A DNA stretch of 64,000 bases from Zygnema cylindricum (lineage: Eukaryota > Streptophyta > Zygnematophyceae > Zygnematales > Zygnemataceae). The position numbers and the translations under genes are program-made. This document shows positions 53,510 to 64,000 of this stretch, in pieces. Every line of letters starts with the position of its first letter. The first letter of the stretch is position 1. The DNA lies in NCBI GenBank assembly GCA_037447655.1, contig JBBHKE010000726.1:99875-163874 (forward strand), given 5' to 3'. The notes beneath the pieces are model-generated. The model saw nothing but the letters and a program-made list of their open reading frames with translations, was not told where the DNA came from and ran no database searches.

Positions 53510-54245
53510 TGATAGGATCGAAAAATAAAACACTTGAGTACAAATGCCAGCGGAAGCATAAATGATAAAACACACACAAGAGAAATATAACCCCAAGAAA
53601 GTCAATATATTCCAAAGGGATACTTTTCTTACATAATTTCTTCACACCCTCAAAATGCACTCAATTCTAACTCCTCTTAATCATAAAAAAGATAATTTTC
53701 ACTAACCTCCTCTAACTCCTCAAGAAACACCACAGAGCTATCAAACTCCCTTAACTCCTTGAACTCCCTCATAATCTACAAGGAGGATCAACTCTCGCCA
53801 AATTGATAAAAACCTCTCTCACTACGCCTCAATATACTCCTTCAAACGTCACGTAACAATACCACGGTACACGATTAGAAACGCGTAAGAGTCAACGTGG
53901 TGAAAACATCCGACCAACAATTGCAAACCGACTTGAACTACACGGTACGACTAGACAAGTCAACCACGAACCGACTTGAACCACACGGTACAACTAGACC
54001 TTACGTGAACCGAAACAACCAAACATTTTCCACGTCACTTCAATAGTACGACTAGAACTTGCTTGAAACGAAACGAACAAACAATCTTTACGTCACTTCA
54101 AATATCCAGCGACAAAACTACTTCGTCGCTAACTTCTACGTCACTTCAAATATCTAGCGACGAGACTACTTCGTCGCTGGTCGTCGCTACTTTAGCTACG
54201 AGAATGTCTCGTCGGTAAATGAGTTTTCAGTACTAAATCCTAACA
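53510..54245 (-). repeat. LTR (5' LTR of the minus-strand element)
   Basis: TGATAGGATCGAAAAATAAA ... CTAAATCCTAACA; 736 bp, the partner of 49283-50015. Confidence 0.85.
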
Positions 54246-54250
54246 TATAT

Positions 54251-55975
54251 AGACATCTATATATACACATATACACACACGCATAAATATGCAAAAATAC
54301 ACATGTTATTTTAGCAAGTTTTGAATTAGAAACATCAAAAAGCTACTACAAAACAAAGAAATCTAAAAAATCACACAAGATATGGAAAACTTTGAAAACC
54401 CTCAACACCTTAAAAAAGGAAAATGACTTATAAACTTGCCATGAAGACGTTAAAACCTTAAGCTTAAAAGCCTGAAACCCCTCAAAAAAAAAAAACAAAC
54501 TTGAAAACCAAACTACTACACCATGAATCGTTATTATTGTCAATAACTCTAATTTGGGTTCTTAAAATTTTGATTGGTTTTTTCAAATAGGATACACGAT
54601 TTTAATTTTTCCTTGACATTAATTAAGGTACCGTACAAAATAGCGTATAGCGCGAAAGTACATAAAATCTAAATAGTGTGGTGTACGGTCGATGTCAGAC
54701 CGTACATAAATGTACCTTTTCAAGTGAAAATTAAAAAAAAATGAATTAAATCAGAAGGGCACGCATAGGAACGTACGCTCAGAAAAATGGGATTAGTTTG
54801 ACACGTAATTTAGTATGGCATGTACGGATATTTTAAATTTGCGCCGGCGTACGATTTTTAATATTTTGTACAAATATATATATACATATATATATATATA
54901 TATTCATGTATATAATCGTACGACGAATATTCCATTTTTGCTGTTCCCACATTAGCATTAACGCCGAAATTAGAATACACATTAATTTTGAAAAATGTCA
55001 AATTCTTAATTAGCATCAAGTACAATAACTTTTCTTCAACACTATTTAAATTTTGACACTAATAACGGTTTGCAGTGTGGCAATTGTACACAATGTGAAT
55101 AAAATTATACATGTCAAAAAAATTATACTCTAACGGCCGACTTACCATTACACAGATGCTTTTGTGTCTCCAAAATAAAGAACGTGAACAATCGTCGACG
55201 GCTAACATAGAGACGAAAAACAAAAATAACTCTTATATATTAACAATTGTTTTTCTTCTTAAAATTTTGTTTTTTTATTTTTGCATGTTTATCACCCATG
55301 CAAAACGAGGAAACCAAGTAATCCACAATGGTTAGAATAACGACAGAAAAACTCAAAAAGTGTTTAAAAATGACACGAGAGAGGAGAAAAAGGAGAGGAG
55401 TACGAAGGGTGACTAGCGACTGGACATACTAAATAGATGGGATAGAGAGGAGATGACGGAATTGGATCTAAGTAAATTAAACAGAAAGATGGAAAAAATA
55501 TAGAACCTACAAAAATTAAGAATATGAAATTTGCTATTTATTATGAAGAAGCCATAAAATACCTTTCGCTGCCGCACATAAATGCGATTTCGGTTTTCGT
55601 CTTCCCACTTGCTGACAGGTGCCCAATGTTTTTCTACGCCGTATGTGTGAAGACATGTGTGTTTGAGAGAGAAGGCTTACGTAAAAAGAAGTTAAGGAAG
55701 GGTATGGGAGAGAATGAAAGAGGCACCTTCACGGATTTCACTTTTGCGAAATGGCGTCCGTTGGTCGAGACCCTTCCACGGTCCCTGTACGGAAATCAGC
55801 GCACGGAAAACAGAACGCACAGGCTGGAAACGTGCAATTGGGATTTTTTTTGGTACTCTCTGCTCAAAAATTGTAAAAACACTTAAACACGTGCGACAGC
55901 ATCTGCCTATTTGTTTACCTCATGGAACTTTATTTAAAATAGCCCCCCGAGGTGATTTTATATAAAGTTTGAAGA
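54251..55975. other. AT-rich region, no gene seen
   Basis: Includes a TA-rich tract near 54875-54905. 55524-55886 is open on the plus strand but part of it (about 55720-55790) resembles the repeat at 15620-15700. Not called as a gene. Confidence 0.5.
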
Positions 55976-56024
55976 TAATATAGAAGGACGCGAAAGTGGG
56001 TTGAAATGCGCCAAATGACAAACT

Positions 56025-56193
56025 GCTTCGCGCTAGACGACAAATTGCAGTACACATAAAGGTTCAAGGTAACGCAACTTGTACCGTGTTAATTTCAAAT
56101 TTTTGGTACGGCTGTTGATTTTATCGTTTTTTTTTAAGTTAGGAAGGAAAACGACAGAAAATAACTATAACTTAAGCACATGCAAAAGTACCC
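56025..56193. repeat. PIF/Harbinger-like terminal repeat, inverted
   Basis: The inverse of 5795-5970: CGCTAGACGACAAATTGCAG ... GGAAAACGACAGAAAATAAC ... GCACATGCAAAAGTACCC. The left partner end was not found. Confidence 0.6.
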
Positions 56194-56279
56194 TACGTTT
56201 TGGACTTTTTGGTGTCGGGATTTTTCCATGTTCCTTGGATCAAGGAAACTAACATTCTAGTAATGTACGTTACAGTACA

Positions 56280-56615
56280 TTAGTGTACGTACTGCCAAGG
56301 CAACATGACTGACATACGCGTCAATTCCGTACATTTATAAAATAATGGCCACTCAATGACATAAACGTCCGTCAGAATTTTCCCGGCGAATTGCGCACAA
56401 TCACGGTGAGTTTCCACCTGGGGAAAGGTGAGGTTGTTTACATATTTTCGTACTTTTTGGTACCATTCTGTACCTATTAACTTATCATTACAGAAGATCT
56501 TGGCAACATTATCCAGCGGTCCGCTTGGAAGCAATGACCGTTCGATCAATTTTGGGTCCTCATTCGCAAAGGAAATGATCCATCGGCCAAAACACACCGT
56601 GTAAAATTGCTCCAC
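56280..56615 (-). other. Unidentified 111-codon open frame
   Basis: Starts MEQFYTVCFGRWIISFANED and contains ETHRDCAQFAGKILTDVYV. The composition is protein-like, but there is no recognised family and no homologue within the window. It sits between two transposon-derived repeats and may be a captured fragment. Confidence 0.3.
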
Positions 56616-56814
56616 GTGGATGATATATTCTAGTGCGACGATTAACTACAAAACTGTACATAACATCGTGAATTGCTTATAGTGTTGAGAAATTATTACT
56701 GTAAATAAACAAATAGTGTTATTAATGCTATATTGTGTTTCTTGACGTCACGCCAACAAAACATTCACTCTATACATTTAACACTTTGGGTCAAGTTCCA
56801 ACAGTCGTTTCTGT

Positions 56815-57535
56815 AATCGTACGGCCAACTCTACAGGCCCGGTTGATGCAGTCGATGTTCCATCACGAAGAGTGTAAACCACGTGTTATACATTGAGTGG
56901 CACCACGTGGGTTTTGACCGGATATTTAAAATCTTTAAAAAATCTTCACAGCGACAAATTTCACTTCAAATCTTCACTTGCGGACCATATACTTGCGTAA
57001 CCAAGTCATAATACGACAAAACTTTTGCACATTTTGCAAACGCCAATCTTTTACGTTAGCTCATTTTTTAGGGTTCCTGTTTTTCGAACACGACGAAAAT
57101 CCTTTGCTGGAAAGTGTGACGAAAGAGCGTTGCCAGAAATAGCGCAACGAAAGATCGTTTCGGGATTACTTTTTTAATTTTCAGTTCCATTTTGCAAAGT
57201 ACATACCATGTGCAAATATCGTCAAATTTCGTTGGTTTTCCATCATGACACGTAGCTTATTCATCCAGCATGTCACTGTTAATTTTTTTCTGTATCAGCC
57301 AACCCACCTCCTACAGGTACGTTGGTAGTTACAGAAAAAAATGAAGCGAACGCCTCGGAGATGAACATCCAAAGGTGAGTATTACCTCCCAGACCTTCGG
57401 AGAGTATTGGCAAGATTCTAGGTAATGTTGTTTCGTGTATAAAAACAAAATAAGCGGTAGGGTTTGGTATGGATAATTGCAGATTTTTGTAAACTACCCC
57501 ACCTTTTCGATTGATGGAACTTGACCCTTAGTATA
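56815..57535 (-). repeat. Dispersed repeat with a conserved open frame (copy 2)
   Basis: Matches 17835-18495. On the minus strand about 57500-57300 reads GVVYKNLQLSIPNPTAYFVF, then RILPILSEGLGGNTHLWMF and ASFFSV, open throughout and parallel to copy 1. Confidence 0.45.
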
Positions 57536-57955
57536 AGACATTCCCATACGCTATCCCCTCCAACCTATATTCACATAGTCAACGTTTCAACATGTGAGAA
57601 CAAGTTCGAGTGACTTCGCCCGTCTTTATAAGTAGAATCAATTATGAGAGATCCCATGTCAACGCCACTTACTCTCTAGTCTCGACACTGTTATTTGACA
57701 CTTTTCATGTACATTTGTACCAAAAAACGAGCATTATTAGTACTGATTGGAACACTACACTATTCAAAAACCAACCAAATTAGAGTAAATGTCTAATAAA
57801 TCGTAACTATATTAAGGTAATCTATTATTACATATATATTTACGGTACACAAGCCTTGAAGCAAATTAGTCAAAAAGTAACAATACTCAGAAACTAAGTG
57901 TTGATGAGGTAACTTGTGGGAGCTTCATTGGGAGAATATTCAGAATGAACAGTTT
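57536..57955. other. No gene seen
   Basis: Unremarkable AT-rich sequence. Confidence 0.5.
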
Positions 57956-57959
57956 TGAA

Positions 57960-58495
57960 CTAGAAGAGGGGAGAGGGAGAGGGAGAGGGAGAGGGGAAGG
58001 AAGAGGGGGGGGAGAGGGGCAGGGAGAGGGAGGAGAGTGAGGGAGATGGAGAGGGAGAGGGAGTGGGAAGGAAAAAGAGAAGGAGAGGGAAAGGGAAAAG
58101 AGAGGGAGAGGGAGAGGGTGAGAGAGGAGAAGGGAGAGGGAGAGAGAGAGGGAAAGGGAAAGGGAGAGGGAAAGGGAGAGGAAGAAAGAGAGGGGGAGGG
58201 AGAGGGAGAGGGAGAGGGAGAGGGAGAGGGGGAGGGAGAGGGAGAGGGAGAGGGAGAGGGAGAGGGAGAGGGAGAGGGAGAGGGAGAGGGAGAGGGAGAG
58301 GGATAGGTAGTGGGAGAGGTAGTGGGTGGGAAAGGGAGATGGAGAGGGAGAGCCAGTGGGAGGGGTAGAGTTACTGTGATTGGGTGAGGGTGAGGGAGAG
58401 GGAGAGGGAGAGGGAGAGGGAGAGGGAGAGGGAGAGGGTGAGGGAGAGAGAGAGGGAGAGGCAGAGGGAGAGGGTGAGGGAGAGGCGGAGTTGAC
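57960..58495. repeat. GAGGGA hexanucleotide array
   Basis: Over 500 bp of GGGAGA/GGGAAA units, with an uninterrupted core at about 58198-58300 and a second at 58395-58440. The Glu/Gly/Arg and Pro/Ser frames here are repeat translations. Confidence 0.95.
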
Positions 58496-58965
58496 CCTGC
58501 TGACATTTTTATACGTTGCCGTGTGCGTTAGAGCTTCTAAAACCTAAGAATTTTTATTGAGGTCATCGAAGACTAGTCATTGTAGCTGATGAACCTTAGA
58601 TACAATTACATCTCATGTTATGCTGTTATAACATAGTGGGGAAGACGGTCTTCAAAGTATTCCAGTGGACAACTTGCCCTTACAATGGAAAATTTTGGAA
58701 ATTCAAATTAAGTGAAAATTCGACAAAGACAACTATCAAATTCTATTTTGTTGTTTGAATGATCATATGAACAGTATTGAAAAACTTTGGAGGTTTGATT
58801 GATAAATTTAGTGTAAATTTTGGAGGAAACATTTGATACAATGGCATGGAAAACTTGTATTGCCTTAAGATCTTTTCCAGCCATGGTAGTAACACAATCT
58901 TCCATGGATAAAATTAAAATGCCAATGTTTCACTACCAAGTATAAAACTAGATAGAAGAGAACAT
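58496..58965. other. 3' flank of the receptor-like gene
   Basis: Downstream of the TGA at 58966 on the minus strand. Probably 3' UTR and intergenic. No other feature. Confidence 0.5.
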
Positions 58966-61900
58966 TCAAATATATTTCTGGACATCCATGCGTGGCAGAA
59001 TATCCCTAAAACCTTCTCCTCCAATCACAGCACAACAATCTCGCATATCGGGTTGATCCTTGTTTTGATTGTCTATGCAAATAAATCCGAGACGCAACAA
59101 CCTTTCGAGGTAATCGAGCATTCCAGGAGAAACTCTTTCGGTTTGACTGACGTCCTTTCGAAGCACGTGGATTGCCTGCATTCAAGAGAATGAAGGAAAC
59201 TAAAGATTGAAATGAAATTAAAGAGTGGTGCTTCAAAAAAGCTATTGTCAAGATCGTTTCTCAGGAAACTTGGGACGGAAAATTACCCACTTGTCATGGC
59301 ATATCAAAACGAACAACTTGTTTGATGCTTAAGTCAATAATCAAAATATTATGAACCAAAATAAATGGATCGTGACCTTCGAATTTCTGTTTGTATACCA
59401 ACGCAAGAGGATTTTCAGCAATGGCAACATTCAAGTACGATACATCATTCATCTTTCATCATTTTTCTAGAATCGATAAGAGAGGAAAGAAAGACACACC
59501 CACTGTTGGAAAGTGAATGTATTGGGAATCTCTCTGACAAGCTCTGTAATGGACATGCCGATAAGAAGCTCAATCAATAATTCTCCATAGGAATATACAT
59601 CTGTCTCCCTAGGGGGAAGATTCACCGGCATCCGAAAATCTGAGAGATGGTTGAATTCAAACGCTGCCAATTTTCAATCTTCGTAAGTAAATTAGTTTTA
59701 GCTTTGAGCTTGAAACAAGTATAACTTACAGAATCTCACACTAGTTTATTTCACCTAAGCGAGCTACAAAACCTGTTGTTATGATGCATGTTCCCTTCTA
59801 TGTATTCTGACATGTTTATGTCAACATGGGATCCAATAATCGCCTTAAAGAGAGTGTCCCATTTTAAATCGATCTCTTCCAAATTCATCAAGGTTAAGTA
59901 AAACAAAAATAAATCTAAGCGGAAAGGCACAAGAGTTCTTACATTTGTTCAATCTTCGCATTTGGCTTGATCCAAATTTGGCAACCACTGGCTTCCAATC
60001 GTGTTCGAGAAACACAACATCAGCCTGTTAAGAATCCCATAGTTTTTGGTCTAATTATCGTTCAATGATATTTAGCCACAAATGCTTGCACAGACAAAAA
60101 AAATTATCTACAAAAATATCACAAGTCACTCACAACTGTACTTCTTTATTGGCTTTGCAGGTTAGAAAAAAACGTCACACACCCATCATTGAAACACCTT
60201 TGCAATCCAATTCTTTACACGCGTTAAAACTGCCTCATTTTAATGTCCAACTTCATGAATGAAGCCTACACTTATCTTTAGATGATTTAAATAATTGGTA
60301 GAGTTACAAGTCCTCACTTGGAGGTCGCGATGGAAAGTCGGGGGATCACATTCCCAGTGAAGGAAACTGATGACCGATGCCACCCCCTTAGCAATAATTG
60401 GCCTGTATTTGATGGGGATTGGTGGTAAAGGTCCTCCTGCTATGTCACACTCCATCTTAGTGAAATAAGAATTAATAAGTACACCCTAGTTAAGATATCA
60501 CATTCAGAATCTGTGACCACATCAACTAAGTCGTTTACTGTTGTAGAAATGAACTGTTATTATTTTTTATGAGAAGAAAGTTTTTCAAAGTATATGTGCC
60601 ATCTTTGACCATTCGGCTTTAAGGATTTCAAAGATGTTAAAGTATGTTGATGCCATTTTGAACACTAGGAGGCCTACCCCACATTTCCGATTAAGTCATG
60701 CATTTAATCAATGTCTAGATCCATGAAAAGAAAAATGATGAAAAATAGCAAGTAATTGTTTTAACTGAAAATGTAAACATGTTTCTTCTAAATCCCACGA
60801 ATTTTCAACAAAATGATAAAGGTATGAGAAGTAATATTTGTACACAAGATCAAGGTAATTCAGAAAATTGCGGGAACTCATTTAACACTTTTTCCTGGAT
60901 TGCCATACAACTCACCGTTCGAATGATAGATACAAATGTGGATGCAAACCTGGTGAGCATCTTATTGTTGTTTCCTAGGTGTTGACTATAAAGAGGGAAA
61001 GCAACAGAGGGCTGTGATTCAAGCAAAGGAATATCCTGACTTAATTCGCACTTAAGCACATTCCTCCAAACCACTAGTTGGAAAAAGAAATACCTCTTAG
61101 ATGGCTTGCCACAGAATCATTCGGTGGCATTGCATATAGCAAAACGCCCTCTTTTGGCTCTATGCATAACCCCTTTGCTTGGAGGAGATTGGGGTGACCC
61201 ATCCGAGTTGTGTCATCAAGTGCTTTCAAGAAGGGCTTTGACCCTCTAACGTTCGAATACTGCAAAAGAAAAAAATAAAAAATAAACAAAAGATAAATTC
61301 AAAATGCAGTTTCTAAGGGACGCAGACGAGTACGCCTGATTTTTAGGTTGGCAAATTGTAGCGTATCGTATAGAAGACAGAATCTCTGTTTGCTTCATGT
61401 GCAAAGTGCTTTTAGGCAATCATTACAAGCATTGTTATCAAATTAGATGAGCATTGTATAAACCAACAATCGAAATCTACAAAGCTTGCAAAAAAACCTA
61501 TGACAGGCTAGAATTGATTGAGGTCAAGCAGAACAACAAGCCAAAAAAAGATGTAAGGATTTTTATTCGAAGTTTTAACACCGGGTAAGATGCCGGCCAA
61601 AGAAAATCTGTTTTCATGGATAGGACTCCATAGTTATTGGTTAAAGTCCTCTTACATCGAAGCCGGAAAACATCATCCATAACAGATTCAAATGTTACTT
61701 GTTCTTATGACACTATTGTTAGTCCTATACAATAAAAGCTTGTAATGAAACATATATTTTAGCATATTTAGGTTCAGTTTTATCTACATATGTTAATTCA
61801 ATCCACAATAATGATTATGCAACAAAGTCAATGGTGACATCGCAAACATTCAGGAAAAAACCACGCAGATTGCTTGGAAGCGCAGGTCCCGGATTTAGAC

Positions 61901-63330
61901 AATTGAAATGAGATCTCATACCAGAATATAGATGCACGAAAAGAGAGGGAAGTTCTCACCTTAAACCAATTGACTAAAACTTGTTGCCCTTCATAACGAT
62001 CTTTGCAAACTACATAATTTTGTCCTTCTTTGAAAGGTAGAGAAGCTCGAAAAGGAGATATCTCTCGTGAAGAGAACTGATGTAACCCACCCAGAGTTTT
62101 TTCAGCTGCATTGAAAAAACAAATGATAAGCTCATTATCTCCTAGAAAGATGTACCACAAATGGCAGGTAGAAATTCCCTCCTATAAACTGGAAATCGTC
62201 AGCTGTCATTATCCAAATGTAGGTAATATCTGGGGCCTTCTGGGTTCCGCCTTCCGTTTTGTAGTGTATAAGAAACAATATAATCTCGGCATCAGCAAGG
62301 AAATCTTGTTTTCATCCAGCCAACAAAAGGTCTTCCATAATTACATCTTACTATTGGGTGTAACTTGTGTTAATGTCCTTTTTTTTTAGGTACATCTAGA
62401 AGCACTAGCAATTAATTTCACAATCTAGCATGTCCTTTCATCCAAAATTTCAGGTCGATATTCTCGTTTTATAATTGTATAACTTACATGGTGTCATGGA
62501 GTTTGCTTCAATGTGAAAACGTACAGACGAGTCTCGTGGACGCTGAGATGGTTTTTGGTAACAACAAATATAATAACAAAAACAGTATAAAAGTACGTAG
62601 AATGCCGTTGACGTGACAATGGGTAGAATGACGTTGATCAATACATTTCGTACTTTAGACTCTGCCAAAGCACAACAATTTGACTCCAAATTTAATCTAT
62701 GACAAATTAAACATGATGAATAATAGTACAAATCCCCATGTGTAATTTGTTCGACAAAAGAGTTATAGCATGTGTCTTATCACCGAAACCAGCTTGAAAT
62801 CCACACATTTCACAAACATGTGCCATCGGATCCAACTTGCAGTCTGCATAATTTTTTCCCAAACAATGTAATTCATATTTGCATTATTTGTTGTTTACAG
62901 TGTAGATGTTTTACACGTGACCTCTGATATGCACTATGAAAGATTCTTACGATTTATCTCTCCAACATTTTGAATGCTCTTGTATATCTTGACAGAAACG
63001 ATATAAACCTCACTATGCAAGGATATGCAAGATCCTGAAAAGAAAATCCAACCACCACCTGTAATTGTAACCAAGTTGCCACACACTTTCACTTTTAAAC
63101 TTGCATAAAAATTGAAATATGCTCTTTTATGCTCTTAATATGCTCTTATGGATATTAGTGTTATGAGATGAGACATTCTTGTTGTAATGGTGGGTGAGTT
63201 AACTTACCGCGTGAAGGTCGTGGCAGGCTTGCTATCGGCAATTCCAACAAAACACAAACAACAACATCAAGGGTCACGCGACTCAAACAAAACATAACCA
63301 TGCGATGGATTTCATGATAGGATGTTACCT
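58966..63330 (-). CDS. Receptor-like pseudokinase, multi-exon
   Basis: The exon chain on the minus strand has consistent phases: about 63328-63209, 63037-62949, 62847-62796, 62661-62488, 62105-61960, 61259-61094, 60436-60318, 60024-59943, 59663-59500, 59175-58966. The N-terminus has a hydrophobic stretch (VTLDVVVCVLLELPIASL), then a small Cys segment (HCKLDPMAHVCEMCGF). One membrane helix follows (NVLINVILPIVTSTAFYVLL), then a kinase-fold domain. HPNLLQAKGLCIEPKEGVLL, FLHWECDPPTFHRDLQ, TDVYSYGELLIELLIG and LLRLGFICIDNQ mark it. The Gly loop is absent, the VAVK Lys is replaced (VLVNWF), HRD is kept but the following Asn is lost, and DFG reads KFG. So it is probably catalytically dead but folded, acting at the plasma membrane by binding. 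No frame breaks. First exons least certain. Confidence 0.7.
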
Positions 63331-63599
63331 AAAAAAAATTTAATCTAAATGTAAATGGTGGCATCCTACATAAATAACACAACTTCACTATCAGTCTGTC
63401 CCGAGGCACATGTATAAAAGTAATAAACATACATAATTTGGGTTAACTACAAAACTTTTGTGAAACAAATAAGCCATAGTAGTCTAGTACCTAAAATTTC
63501 TCCTAATTTTAGGTAACGTTTCATGAAAGCAATTATTTTTTGTTCAGGAGAACATTACTACCATGTGAACAACAACTACCACGAGGGGTCTTCAGTTTC

Positions 63600-63865
63600 A
63601 CGAGACTGTACATCTGCATGTGTTTATGGGGTTGATGAGTTCATAGCCATTGTCGCATGTACACTCAGGTGTCATCCCGTCCGTGCCGTTGGAGCATGTG
63701 CCATGTCCTCCACAAGAACCACCAACTTGTGTGGTGTTGCAACCGTAAAATGAATCACATTCAGACCTAGTACGTTTTTCCTGGCACTTCGTAGATATGC
63801 AATTGTGAGATTTTTGGTAACATTGTCCGCCAATTTCCCCTATCAAGTAGTTATCGGAAACATTC
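63600..63865 (-). CDS. EGF-like exon, partial upstream coding sequence
   Basis: The acceptor TTGTGGCAG precedes 63865. The exon reads NVSDNYLIGEIGGQCYQKSH, then several Cys, then the EGF pattern GGSCGGHGTCSNG, ECTCDNGYELINPINTC. The donor is unclear (several GT within 63595-63625). It may be the ectodomain exon of the receptor-like pseudokinase gene, as in wall-associated-kinase-type receptors. Or it may be the end of a neighbouring gene that starts beyond the window. The 300-bp distance to the next exon favours one gene. Confidence 0.6.
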
Positions 63866-64000
63866 CTGCCACAAGTCGATCATAAATGAGATATACCGTT
63901 CAGAAAACGTGATAAAATTGTGGACTTTCACCCATTTGGAACAATATCCAATCATTACCCCAAACTTCTAAAAAATAGGAATTGAGAAGGTAAGCCAATT
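63866..64000 (-). other. Intron upstream of the EGF exon
   Basis: AT-rich, ends in an acceptor at 63866-63870. A preceding exon, if any, lies outside the window. Confidence 0.4.

Larger units (their letters stand above)
49283..54245 (-). mobile_element. Complete non-autonomous LTR retrotransposon
   Basis: LTRs at 49283-50015 and 53510-54245, TATAT target duplication (49278-49282 and 54246-54250). PBS and PPT on the minus strand show its orientation. The internal 3.5 kb has only short open frames and no recognisable Gag, protease, RT or integrase, so it resembles a large retrotransposon derivative. LTRs are about 95% alike by eye, hence much younger than the copia element at 28904. Confidence 0.85.

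Noticed and set aside
57940-58506. 188-codon Pro/Ser frame and Glu/Gly/Arg frames
   Set aside because: GAGGGA hexanucleotide array.
60850-61074. 74-codon minus frame between kinase exons
   Set aside because: Lies in the intron between the exons ending 61094 and starting 60436; not needed for the phase-consistent chain.

Overview
The window is nuclear DNA of a eukaryote, most likely a streptophyte. Genes have GT-AG introns. A receptor-like gene with an EGF module, one transmembrane helix and a kinase fold has the plant layout, and the repeats are Ty1/copia, PIF/Harbinger and hAT elements. A retroelement carrying a captured cytosine-5 DNA methyltransferase points, tentatively, to a charophyte alga; from memory, such elements have been reported from charophytes and dinoflagellates. 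No rRNA, tRNA, CRISPR or bacterial operon structure was seen.

Layout. 1-1815: purine/pyrimidine satellites, a degenerate telomere-like block with a perfect inverted junction, and a TGACGTGGC array. 1816-8960: copy A of a segmental duplication. It holds the 3' exons of a CorA-like membrane transporter, a TGTCCAA heptamer array, and the 3' end of a pseudokinase gene with a Trp/Glu/Arg-rich repeat tail. That gene runs on the minus strand from 11488 to 7749. Directly upstream of it is a small two-exon membrane-protein gene (11659-12806). 12840-20100: a nest of small DNA transposons, including two PIF/Harbinger-like MITEs and a hAT-like MITE with a perfect 8-bp target duplication. 20135-26906: copy B of the duplication, with the 5' exons of the CorA-like gene that copy A lacks, but with a broken reading frame. 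An 11-base assembly gap and a third partial copy (C, to 28849) follow.

28904-43289 is a nested transposon. A decayed Ty1/copia element has a hAT-like MITE inside its 5' LTR, and a 7.6-kb minus-strand element inside its 3' LTR. The inner element encodes a Pro/Ser-rich ORF1, Gag with two zinc knuckles, a retropepsin and a cytosine-5 methyltransferase. No reverse transcriptase or integrase was found in it. It is the most unusual object in the window.

43290-48690: remnants of PIF/Harbinger transposase and of a Myb/SANT-like protein, facing each other across oppositely oriented CT and GA arrays. 49283-54245: a complete, apparently non-autonomous LTR retrotransposon with near-identical LTRs, PBS, PPT and a TATAT target duplication. 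54250-58960: dispersed repeats and a GAGGGA array. 58966-63330: a multi-exon receptor-like pseudokinase whose exon phases all agree, preceded by an EGF exon.

The few host genes (CorA-like, small membrane protein, two pseudokinases) are islands in mobile DNA and show no shared pathway. Several reading frames carry single-base breaks. These could be real decay or assembly indels; raw reads would tell.
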